Shown one piece after another: positions 1 to 5,926 of a stretch of 15,438 nucleotides of DNA (positions are counted from its first letter, which is position 1; every line of letters starts with the position of its first letter). The DNA comes from Nitrospirota bacterium (GTDB taxonomy: Bacteria > Nitrospirota > Thermodesulfovibrionia > Thermodesulfovibrionales > Magnetobacteriaceae): contig JADFXZ010000040.1 of assembly GCA_015233265.1 (NCBI GenBank), positions 1 to 15,438 on the forward strand, written 5' to 3'. The notes beneath the pieces are model-generated. The model was not told the DNA's origin. It saw nothing but the letters and a program-made list of their open reading frames with translations, and ran no database searches. Made by a program: the position numbers and the translations under genes.

Positions 1-243
1 GGATGATTCTAATTTGCATGAACAATCTCCGGAATCTATTATGACACAGTCTGTTCGAGGGAATCAAGGAAAGCATCGCTCCATGGTTAAAAGTATTGGC
101 AATTTTGCCCGTTACTTCAAATGCGTCTGCACTGCATATCCGTATTTACTCAGAAGCGACGCAAGGTCTTTGCCTGATAAGTCTCTTGCGATTTTAGGCA
201 TAAGAAAACACTTCTTCGAAATAATGAGACTCAGGAGGTTTCG

Positions 244-361
244 ATGGTCTACAAGCAGACATGCATGGATGTATGGTTTAAAGAGGCAAAGGTTTTCAGA
301 CAGGGCGATAGGCAAGAGATTAGGGATTGATCAGCGAACAGTCAAGGAGTACATTGTCTGA
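244..361 (+). pseudogene. istA: Remnant of IS21-family transposase gene istA (5' end only)
   Basis: A good Shine-Dalgarno (AGGAGG at 233-238) precedes ATG 244, which opens a reading frame starting MVYKQTCMDVW, the kind of N-terminus seen in IS21 IstA transposases. About a dozen codons in, the homology moves to another frame. There, RFSDRAIGKRLGIDQRTVKEY reads as the IstA helix-turn-helix that binds the element ends. Homology stops at about 360 and istB-like sequence begins about 50 bases later, so nearly all of istA, including the DDE catalytic core, is deleted. The open frame running from base 14 to 361 is an accidental fusion through this relic. It cannot encode an active transposase. The family call rests on motif recognition, not alignment. 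Confidence 0.6.
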
Positions 362-410
362 CCTGAAGATCAGGAACGATGCAGAGGTCAATGGTAGGGG
401 CAGCGGCTAT

Positions 411-685
411 AACAAGAGTGCCATTGTTGTAGTTGATGAGCTGCGTATGAGCCAATAGATAGAAAAGAAGCGCATCTGTTCTTCAAGTTCGTCTCTAATC
501 GGTATGAGCAGGCCAGTATATCTAACAAGAGCTTCGTTGAGTGGGAGGAGATGATTGGTGACTAGGTGATTGCAACGACCATTCTTGAGCGTCTGCTACG
601 TCACTGCAGGGTCGTCAACATCAAGGGCAACAGTTACGGAAATGAAGGACTATCAGGAAGAAGCATCGGGCGGCATGATGGTGGC
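411..685 (+). pseudogene. istB: Decayed IS21 helper ATPase gene istB (C-terminal half)
   Basis: Reading across frames recovers IstB-like sequence. AIVVVDEL (from 420) matches the Walker B strand. After a shift near 445, PIDRKEAHLFFKFVSNRYE follows, then SNKSFVEWEEMIGD, a TAG stop at 563-565, then VIATTILERLLRHCRVVNIK and a second shift near 640 into MKDYQEEA. This order (Walker B, an HLFF segment, SNKSF-EW, a D-lid helix, the NIKG-SY tail) is the order in IstB, the AAA+ ATPase that assists IS21 transposition. Two frameshifts, one nonsense codon and the loss of the Walker A half make it a dead gene. It follows the istA stub directly, in the native istA-istB order. Confidence 0.7.
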
Positions 686-745
686 CACACGAATTATAAC
701 TCCTTTGATGGTACATATTTGGACGGCCATTGACACTTGGCAAAA
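677..745 (+). repeat. Probable right-end repeats of the decayed IS21 element
   Basis: Two GATGGT-type repeats occur just after the istB remnant: GATGGTGGCCAC at 677-688 and GATGGTACATATTTGG at 707-722, spaced 30 bases. They are followed by TTGACACTT at 730-738. IS21-family elements carry several short repeats inside each end, bound by the transposase, and this spacing fits. The exact element boundary and any target duplication cannot be fixed by eye. Confidence 0.35.
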
Positions 746-766
746 ATGACCTTGATGTGATATGTT
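737..766 (+). promoter_or_regulatory. Candidate sigma-70-type promoter for the RiPP module
   Basis: TTGGCA at 737-742 and TATGTT at 761-766 are separated by 18 bases in an AT-rich stretch about 130 bases before the precursor gene. Both boxes are imperfect, and TATATA at 766-771 is an alternative -10. If real, the promoter lies at the very end of the IS21 relic, so the insertion sequence may have supplied it. Low confidence. Confidence 0.22.
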
Positions 767-780
767 ATATATAGCATTGT

Positions 781-866
781 TGTGCCTGATGGCACATCAA
801 TAAATGGCATGACAAAGGTGGCTTCCATCTTATTACGCGTGAATCCCGTCCGGCAAGGGCGGTCAC
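781..866 (+). promoter_or_regulatory. Two hairpins in the presumed 5' leader of the RiPP precursor
   Basis: TGTGCC/GGCACA with a TGAT loop forms a six-pair stem at 781-796. A second imperfect hairpin spans 839-866, with outer stem GTGA/TCAC and inner stem CCC/GGG, and ends 14 bases before the ribosome binding site (AGGAGGT, 881-887). Neither is followed by a T-run, so terminator function is unlikely. They may stabilise the messenger. No known riboswitch was recognised. Confidence 0.25.
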
Positions 867-894
867 TTCTTATTTCAATGAGGAGGTACGAACA

Positions 895-1173
895 ATGTCA
901 GAAAAGAATGCAACGGCAAACAAGATGCTGGAGGTAATCACAAAGGCATGGAATGATGAGGCGTTCAAAGCAAAACTACTGTCAGATACTATGCTTGCAC
1001 TAAAAGAACAGGGCATAGACGTTCCTGCAGGCGTAACAATAAAAGCGGTAGAAAATACGTCAAAACTTATACATGTTATAATACCACAAAAACCAACAGG
1101 AGAGTTAAGCGATGAAGACCTGTCCAAAGTCGCTGGTGGGAGCGGTTGCGCCTATTGGGTTAACATGGTATAA
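895..1173 (+). CDS. NHLP-family RiPP precursor peptide, double-glycine leader, ten-residue core
   Basis: This 92-residue protein has the architecture of nitrile-hydratase-leader-peptide (NHLP, proteusin-like) precursors. An N-terminal amphipathic alpha-subunit-like segment (KAWNDEAFKAKLL near residues 17-29, then KEQGIDVPAGVTIKAVEN) is followed by an IPQKP turn and the exit motif ELSDEDLSKVAGG at 70-82. Cleavage after Gly81-Gly82 would release SGCAYWVNMV (83-92). That core has one Cys, one Tyr, one Trp and one Asn, and no Ser/Thr-rich region. The leader is normally a recognition handle for modifying enzymes and is then removed by a C39-type peptidase. The start is well supported: AGGAGGT sits seven bases before ATG 895. 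A radical SAM maturase follows 234 bases downstream, so oxidative cross-linking of the core is the likely modification. The core is unusually short for this family. Confidence 0.88.
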   Translation: MSEKNATANKMLEVITKAWNDEAFKAKLLSDTMLALKEQGIDVPAGVTIKAVENTSKLIHVIIPQKPTGELSDEDLSKVAGGSGCAYWVNMV

Positions 1174-1192
1174 ATATCTATTCTCACAAATA

Positions 1193-1315
1193 ATATGATG
1201 AGTCGATCATCATATAAATCCATAATGATTATGAAATTTAGGTTCTAATCAAGGTGATTCCAGCCGTTGGTCTGAGACCGGCGGTTGCGACACCGATGAT
1301 GCAAAGGGAAACCTT
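1193..1315 (+). promoter_or_regulatory. Structured intergenic RNA between precursor and maturase (possible attenuator or riboswitch-like element)
   Basis: Several stems lie in the gap after the precursor. ATATGATGA/TCATCATAT with a GTCGA loop is a perfect nine-pair stem at 1193-1215. CATAA/TTATG lies at 1221-1233. An 11-pair stem with three G-U pairs spans 1261-1287 (CAGCCGTTGGT against ACCGGCGGTTG, loop CTGAG). A short helix AATC/GATT lies at 1247-1259. AGGTT (1240-1244) can pair with AACCT (1310-1314) to close a multi-branch fold, but the same bases can form AAGG-GAAA-CCTT at 1304-1315, so the two are mutually exclusive. No T-run follows. This arrangement could lower maturase expression relative to the abundant precursor. 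I do not recognise a named riboswitch class. Confidence 0.4.
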
Positions 1316-1407
1316 ATCCATAATTGTATAATAACATAAACAATATAGGATAACGCCATGAGGGGGGTCACTTGTGGAATGTCGAACCCATATTTTCAGG
1401 AGGAACT

Positions 1408-2853
1408 ATGTTCGGGATGTACGAAATAACGTGCGATGGCAGGAGATATTTCGGCAACGTTTCGCTTAAAGAGTTCCATAGATTTACTCGCAATAGCGAT
1501 ACTTATCTTTTCAACGTAGAGAAGATGACGTTGCATAAGATATCAGAATCAAAATCACGTATTATTGATCGTGTTTTGTCCTCTTTCGGTGGACTGGTGC
1601 CTGCATCGATGTTTGAGGAGCTAAGAGAAATCGACCTCACTGATGAGCCTCAGAGTGAGGAAGTCGACGCTAAGGGCAATAACTGCGAAGGGGTAGAACA
1701 GACCTCCGAATTCGGTGTGAGGAACATCGCTCTCTTTGTTGCCCAGTTATGCAACATGCGATGTGTGTATTGTTACGGCCAGGGCGGTGAATATGGCGGT
1801 AAGGGGATGATGAGCGAAGAAACAGCTTTTATGGCGGTTGACTGGCTGATGGAAAATTCAAAGAGCATCGAAACATTAAATATCTCATTTTTTGGTGGAG
1901 AGCCGCTGCTCAATTTCCCGCTGATTAAAAAAACGGTTGAATATGCCAAAGAGAGGGCCGCACAGAGAAACAAGAAAGTTGGTTTTGGCATTACTACAAA
2001 CGCATCACTGCTGACAGAGGAAATAATCGATTTCATGAAGAACGAGAAGATAAACACAATGGTTAGCTTCGACGGGTCTGCGGATATCCAGAACAGGCAG
2101 CGCCCATTTGCCGATGGAAGCGCATCATATGACGGCGTTAGCGCAAATATTCAGAAACTTCTTGCGGTTTTCCCCGGGACCTCAGCCAGGGCCACGGTAT
2201 ATGGAGACACAGACCCATTCGAAATAAAGGATGGAATGAAGAAGGCTGGCTTTAAGACATTCTTTGCCATGAAGGCCTCGCCTGTCATTCTGGCGGGTGG
2301 AAACCACGAAGCGTCAAGTAGTGCAACCGCTGAGGATATGTCACGCCGTATGATGGAGTACACAGAAAAGGGGTGGGACGGATTTGTAGAAGCCGTCAGG
2401 AACAGGAATGCAGACGTACAACAGATAAGGCAAATCCCTCAACCATTAATTACAGGTGAAAAGTGCTATTTCGCGTGTGGCATCGGTAAAGGGATGGCTG
2501 GAATATCCGTCTCAGGAGATATATATCCCTGCCACCGATTTGTCGGACTTGAAGATGCAAAGATTGGAAACATCACCGATTACAAAGTTGGAGGTATCAA
2601 TGATTATCACCGCAGCATAGTGAATAATCTTCCAAAGTGTTCACCATGCTGGGCAAGATATATCTGCGGCGGGGGCTGCTTCTACGACAATAAATCCCTC
2701 ACCTCAGACATGCGCATACCGGACGCCTTTTTTTGTAATGAAATGAAGGCAGCAGCTGAGATGGCCATTGCTGTGTTTGCCCAGTTGGACGCTGCGGATA
2801 AGGAATATCTCAAGGGGCTTTATAAGAATTTGGTGGATAAGAAGCTGTCTTAG
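1408..2853 (+). CDS. Radical SAM/SPASM RiPP maturase
   Basis: The preferred start is ATG 1408, because AGGAGG at 1399-1404 precedes it; an in-frame TTG at 1372 has no comparable site. This gives 481 residues. An N-terminal region of about 100 residues probably acts as the peptide-recognition domain. The radical SAM core begins at LCNMRCVYCYG with Cys115, Cys119 and Cys122 (CX3CX2C, the 4Fe-4S cluster that cleaves S-adenosylmethionine). FFGGEPL around 162-168 is the SAM-binding GGE motif. The C-terminus is a SPASM domain: Cys357, Cys375, then CSPCWARYICGGGC with Cys411, 414, 420 and 424, and Cys443, able to hold auxiliary clusters. Maturases of this build make thioether or carbon-carbon cross-links in ribosomal peptides, and the precursor gene directly upstream is the obvious substrate. 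The bond formed cannot be read from the sequence. A stand-alone anaerobic sulfatase maturase is less likely given the context. Confidence 0.88.
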   Translation: MFGMYEITCDGRRYFGNVSLKEFHRFTRNSDTYLFNVEKMTLHKISESKSRIIDRVLSSFGGLVPASMFEELREIDLTDEPQSEEVDAKGNNCEGVEQTSEFGVRNIALFVAQLCNMRCVYCYGQGGEYGGKGMMSEETAFMAVDWLMENSKSIETLNISFFGGEPLLNFPLIKKTVEYAKERAAQRNKKVGFGITTNASLLTEEIIDFMKNEKINTMVSFDGSADIQNRQRPFADGSASYDGVSANIQKLLAVFPGTSARATVYGDTDPFEIKDGMKKAGFKTFFAMKASPVILAGGNHEASSSATAEDMSRRMMEYTEKGWDGFVEAVRNRNADVQQIRQIPQPLITGEKCYFACGIGKGMAGISVSGDIYPCHRFVGLEDAKIGNITDYKVGGINDYHRSIVNNLPKCSPCWARYICGGGCFYDNKSLTSDMRIPDAFFCNEMKAAAEMAIAVFAQLDAADKEYLKGLYKNLVDKKLS

Positions 2854-2906
2854 ACTGCGACATCGTTGTTGCTGTATGAGCAGTTAAAGACGCACGACGT
2901 GAATAT

Positions 2907-3998
2907 ATGAAATTTGACATGAACGGAATATTGGATGAGTTGCTGCCGCACATTTCCCATGTGCTAGTTTCCCCCGACGCCATTGCCGTAATAAGGAACT
3001 TGAATGAGAGACTGCCTGCGGGGTTATCGACGTCCGGTGTTATTGAATGCTATATGGGGATAAATGACGCGAGGGCAGACTGGCAGTTATGCGTCAACGG
3101 CTTGAATTGGGGACGTGACGTTATTGCTGGGAAGATATCAGTAACTGGCTGGGACAATTCGCTTTTTGATGACCATAGATGGCGGCACATACGTTCTTTC
3201 TCAAAAAACTGGGCAGCCCCCTCAACACAGCTCCACAATAAAATAAGACAGCTGTGGCTCGCATTCGATCAGGATGACATGAAAAAGAAGGAGCCCGTCC
3301 CTGGAGTTTATTTCAACGTTAGGCAGGTCTCCGGCAATTCAGAAGATAAGATGAAAGAGAGTAACGGCGCCGAGTATAAATTGGTTATAGGTGTTCTTGA
3401 GCAACTGAGGGGCAGACCATTAAGAAACGAGGTCAGCTCAAGACTTCGAAAATGTTTTGAAGCCTTGCCGAAAGCCTCTACAGTGGATCACGCTGGAATA
3501 ATGCTCTCTCGAAATCAAAATGTTGCCAGAATGGTGCTTACGATTGACAAAGAGACGCTCCAGGATTATCTTGTAGAGATTGAATATCCAGGTTCGATAC
3601 AGGAAGTGCTGGAATTGACCGCAGAGTTCGGGCAATTTGCAAACATTCGCTATATCATCGATGTTTCAGATACCGTATTGCCCAAGATTGGAATGGAATG
3701 TTTAGTTTTAAATGACAATGGCGATAATAAATCGGTATGGGAGAGATTGCTGGGGTATCTTGTAGCACGCTCTCTGTGCATACCGCAAAAGATGGATGCA
3801 TTGTTGTCTTGGCCGGGACATGCAAGCGCCTTACTTGCCAGCGACCTATGGCCAAGTTATATAATCAGGCGAATAAGCCACATTAAAATTGTCTGCCAAA
3901 ACAAAGGTCCGCTTGAGGCAAAAGGATATCTACAGTTTCATAGAAAATTCACTATAGAGTTAATCAATGCTCTGGAGTCAGCCGAAAATGGCAGATAA
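2907..3998 (+). CDS. Uncharacterised 363-residue protein of the RiPP module
   Basis: I do not recognise the family with confidence. The protein starts 53 bases after the maturase stop, on the same strand, so co-transcription is likely. It has no signal peptide, no membrane segment, no metal-binding cysteine cluster and no nucleotide-binding motif, so it is probably cytosolic. Visible blocks are an N-terminal region of about 90 residues rich in Trp, a segment WAAPSTQLHNKIRQLWLAFD near 104-123, PVPGVYFNVRQ soon after, and a C-terminal half with VARMVLTIDKE and LSWPGH motifs. The LWLAFD plus PVPxVYF pairing resembles, from unverified memory, uncharacterised proteins encoded next to peptide-modification genes in other bacteria. 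It could be a second modifying enzyme, a leader-binding chaperone or an immunity factor. The start is weakly supported; ATG 2919 is an alternative. Confidence 0.75.
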   Translation: MKFDMNGILDELLPHISHVLVSPDAIAVIRNLNERLPAGLSTSGVIECYMGINDARADWQLCVNGLNWGRDVIAGKISVTGWDNSLFDDHRWRHIRSFSKNWAAPSTQLHNKIRQLWLAFDQDDMKKKEPVPGVYFNVRQVSGNSEDKMKESNGAEYKLVIGVLEQLRGRPLRNEVSSRLRKCFEALPKASTVDHAGIMLSRNQNVARMVLTIDKETLQDYLVEIEYPGSIQEVLELTAEFGQFANIRYIIDVSDTVLPKIGMECLVLNDNGDNKSVWERLLGYLVARSLCIPQKMDALLSWPGHASALLASDLWPSYIIRRISHIKIVCQNKGPLEAKGYLQFHRKFTIELINALESAENGR

Positions 3999-4162
3999 TC
4001 CTAAAAACGGCAGTTAAGTGTCAAAAGCACCTGGCATAAGTGCAAAATAAAATGGTTGAGCGGGTGGTTTTTATAGAATTAGTCTAAAAGCGCATGTGAT
4101 AATAATCATAGAAAAAGCAGTTTACCCTGATGATACCTCTGTCTAGTGTAGTGATACTTTCT

Positions 4163-4306
4163 CAGGTGGTCGACATCACCGGCACAGATGGTCGGTTTCG
4201 CCAATTGGCACGTAAACAAGGCAGAGATGTTTACCATATGACATCTCGTAATATTAATCAGACCAGGGTGGTCAATTTTCGGTTAGCGCAGATGGTTAAA
4301 TTTGGG
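4163..4306 (+). repeat. Four IS21-end-like repeats in the gap after the RiPP module
   Basis: Four related units lie in one orientation: CAGGTGGTC (4163-4171), CAGATGGTCGGTTT (4185-4198), CAGGGTGGTCAATTTTCGG (4264-4282) and CAGATGGTTAAATTTGGG (4289-4306). The first pair and second pair look like a duplicated two-unit block. The last unit resembles the GATGGT repeat at 707-722 beside the istB relic. Multiple short internal end repeats are typical of IS21-family termini, so this is probably the end of another eroded IS21-type element. No transposase sequence is visible here. Confidence 0.4.
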
Positions 4307-4429
4307 TTGCTTTTTCCACCTGCGAAAGCTGCATTCCAGTTCTTATGGAAAGATGAAGCCAAAACGAGTTTTTAATATTTTTCACTCTCGCGTCATCCTT
4401 GCAATGACAAAAAGATGCAGTTATTTCAT

Positions 4430-4494
4430 GGTCTTAAAAGACCGAATTGCTGCTTTGGCAGCAATGACAGACAGTGCGCATGCCCTGTCTGACA
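4430..4494. terminator. Three tandem hairpins at a convergent gene end, possible bidirectional terminator
   Basis: Three stems abut: GGTCTT/AAGACC at 4430-4443; ATTGCTGC/GCAGCAAT with loop TTTG at 4446-4465; and CAGACAG/CTGTCTG at 4468-4491, extended by TG/CA across an A-A mismatch. They lie about 40 bases beyond the man6 stop on the minus strand and over 430 bases beyond the RiPP module on the plus strand. No clear T-run follows on either strand, so intrinsic termination is only possible. Messenger end protection or a small repeat element are alternatives. Confidence 0.35.
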
Positions 4495-4533
4495 TCTCAA
4501 TCAGAGCTTGCATACACAGCTTGAGTCTCGCGA

Positions 4534-5253
4534 TTATTCAATCGTTCTGCTTATCAGGCTGTCTCTTTCTTCCACACAGTCTCTGTAGCTCTTTTCGAGT
4601 TTTGAGATTCTCTCCCTGTGGATGTGCCGTTCGCCCTTGAGGATGTTTATTTCCTTGGCATAGGCGTTTATTTTTTTCAGTGCCGCGCTGATTTTTGACT
4701 CCAGATAGTTTATATCCCTCAAGAGGTCAGCCTTCTCCTCCTGCAGCTCCCCGATTCGACTCTTATATACCTGTGCCTCGTATTTGGCCTTGTCTGACTG
4801 TTTCTTCATGTCCGAAACGTAGGACTGTGAGCTGTTTCGCTCCTCAATCAGGTGCTCAATCTGCGCTTGAAGTTCCCTTTTTGATGGGATTTCGCGGTTC
4901 ATTGTGTCGATTGTCCTGTGTAACTCCTGCTTTTCCGTCCTCAGGTTTGTTATCAGCTCGCGCGAAGATTTAATGTCACGCTCCAGTGAGGCATTTATAG
5001 ACAGGACATCATTGAGCTGCTTTTCCATGTTCGCAATGCAGAGAAACATCTCCCTGATGGTCTTTCCTACGTCGACGGTGCCGCTAGCGTCGCGTAACAA
5101 CTCAACCCCGCGTATCTCTGGCAGTGTGCTTGTTAATGCCCATGAGGCCGCACCCCGAGGCGCCTGATAATTGGCGCTTACGGCCGGTGAGACTGGCTCC
5201 TCAGGTGGAAGTAAAGACACATCGTGTATTTCGAAATCGCTTATGTTTTCCAT
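4534..5253 (-). CDS. man6: Man6-type coiled-coil protein, last gene of the magnetosome block
   Basis: The protein has 239 residues. The first 70 or so are Pro/Ala-rich and low in structure. From about residue 75 to the end it is nearly continuous heptad-like sequence rich in Glu, Lys, Leu and Arg, so a long coiled coil is predicted. There is no signal peptide, membrane segment or enzymatic motif. AAGGGG precedes the start, and the gene begins only three bases after the man5 stop, so translation is probably coupled. It is the terminal gene of the cluster, which fits man6 in the Nitrospirota magnetosome (man1-man6) set; the symbol rests on this gene order. A filament or adaptor role in organising magnetosome chains is inference. 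The coding sequence ends beside a hairpin-rich convergent gap. Confidence 0.78.
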   Translation of the reverse strand: MENISDFEIHDVSLLPPEEPVSPAVSANYQAPRGAASWALTSTLPEIRGVELLRDASGTVDVGKTIREMFLCIANMEKQLNDVLSINASLERDIKSSRELITNLRTEKQELHRTIDTMNREIPSKRELQAQIEHLIEERNSSQSYVSDMKKQSDKAKYEAQVYKSRIGELQEEKADLLRDINYLESKISAALKKINAYAKEINILKGERHIHRERISKLEKSYRDCVEERDSLISRTIE

Positions 5254-5256
5254 TGG

Positions 5257-5907
5257 TTACCCCTTCTTATAATAAGATAACTTCGTCGTTTTTTCAACTG
5301 TCTTCATTGCGCCAAACAGGTTTACCAACGCCTTCGACGTCCACTCTATCTTCTCTATCAGGTAGTCTAGCTCGTCGAATTTCTGAGGAACCTCGTACTC
5401 AATCATCATTACCTTGTTCTTCAGGGCGGCAATCTCGCCTTTTGTGAAATCTATCCCCAGTATCGTATGACCAAGATTTGAGATATGGCTGCCAAGTTCC
5501 TCGGACTGCCTGTTGTAGGCATCGACAAGGACGGCCTTTTCCTGTTCGAGAAAGTCTATCTCTGCAAGCAGACCGCTTTCGTCGGCGATTGGTTTTAAGA
5601 GCGCGCGCCGCTGGTCAGAAACCGTCTCAGCGAGCTTCTTTATCTTCTTGTTCTTATCATACAGCTGCAACTCAAGCTCCTTTAACTGCCTCTCAAGCTT
5701 ATTGTTATCCACTTCAAGGGTTTCTATTTCACTTTCGAGGCCGCGCTTTTCGGCAAGCAGCCTGTCCCTGCGGACTCTCAGCTCCTCCTTATTGTCCTGC
5801 ATCCTCTCTATCATAGAACTCCTCTGTGCCTCCACACTACTCATCCCCCCCACTTCTTCGGGGGCTGCCTCAGACGGCATATCTGTTGATTGATTAAATT
5901 CGTTCAT
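5257..5907 (-). CDS. man5: Man5-type coiled-coil protein
   Basis: This 216-residue protein has an acidic, disordered N-terminal tail of about 25 residues. A strong coiled coil follows (about 35-105, with repeated RLLAEKRGLESEIETLE-like heptads), then a second shorter coil (about 115-145). The C-terminal segment around 170-216 contains DELDYLIEKIEWTSKALVNLFGAM and ends in basic residues. No membrane segment or catalytic motif is seen. It starts 19 bases after the man4 stop and lies three bases before man6, so the three are likely translated from one transcript. The symbol is assigned from its position between man4 and man6. The function is unknown; a structural role in the magnetosome chain is inferred from composition and context only. 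Confidence 0.75.
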   Translation of the reverse strand: MNEFNQSTDMPSEAAPEEVGGMSSVEAQRSSMIERMQDNKEELRVRRDRLLAEKRGLESEIETLEVDNNKLERQLKELELQLYDKNKKIKKLAETVSDQRRALLKPIADESGLLAEIDFLEQEKAVLVDAYNRQSEELGSHISNLGHTILGIDFTKGEIAALKNKVMMIEYEVPQKFDELDYLIEKIEWTSKALVNLFGAMKTVEKTTKLSYYKKG

Positions 5908-5926
5908 CTGTCATATACCCCGCGCC

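Larger units (their letters stand above)
3999..4533. other. 535-base convergent intergenic region without a supported gene
   Basis: This gap separates the plus-strand RiPP module from the 3' end of the minus-strand magnetosome block. It contains the IS21-like repeats (4163-4306) and three adjacent hairpins (4430-4494). It also holds AAGTGTCAA at 4016-4024, the inverse of TTGACACTT at 730-738. Short open frames here lack ribosome binding sites and protein-like composition, so I call no gene. Confidence 0.6.

Noticed and set aside
112..315. Minus-strand 67-residue frame
   Set aside because: Lies antisense to the IS21 relic with no recognisable domain or ribosome binding site; chance frame.
14..361. 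115-residue plus-strand open frame at the left edge
   Set aside because: Only its end resembles an IstA helix-turn-helix, reached by frameshift from the proper istA start at 244. The rest has no protein-like features and no ribosome binding site at 14.
895..1173. Nitrile hydratase alpha subunit fragment
   Set aside because: It lacks the metal-binding cysteine cluster and ends in a double-glycine leader motif plus short core, which marks a RiPP precursor instead.
1301..1314. Resemblance of GCAAAGGGAAACC to the conserved core of c-di-GMP or cobalamin riboswitches
   Set aside because: The second conserved segments of both classes are absent and spacing does not fit, so I did not assign a class.
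1372..1407. TTG start for the radical SAM maturase adding 12 residues
   Set aside because: No Shine-Dalgarno near 1372, while AGGAGG stands right before the in-frame ATG at 1408.
4130..4640. Two plus-strand frames (81 and 112 residues) in the convergent gap
   Set aside because: They run through IS-like repeats and hairpins, and the second overlaps the end of man6. No ribosome binding sites or domains.
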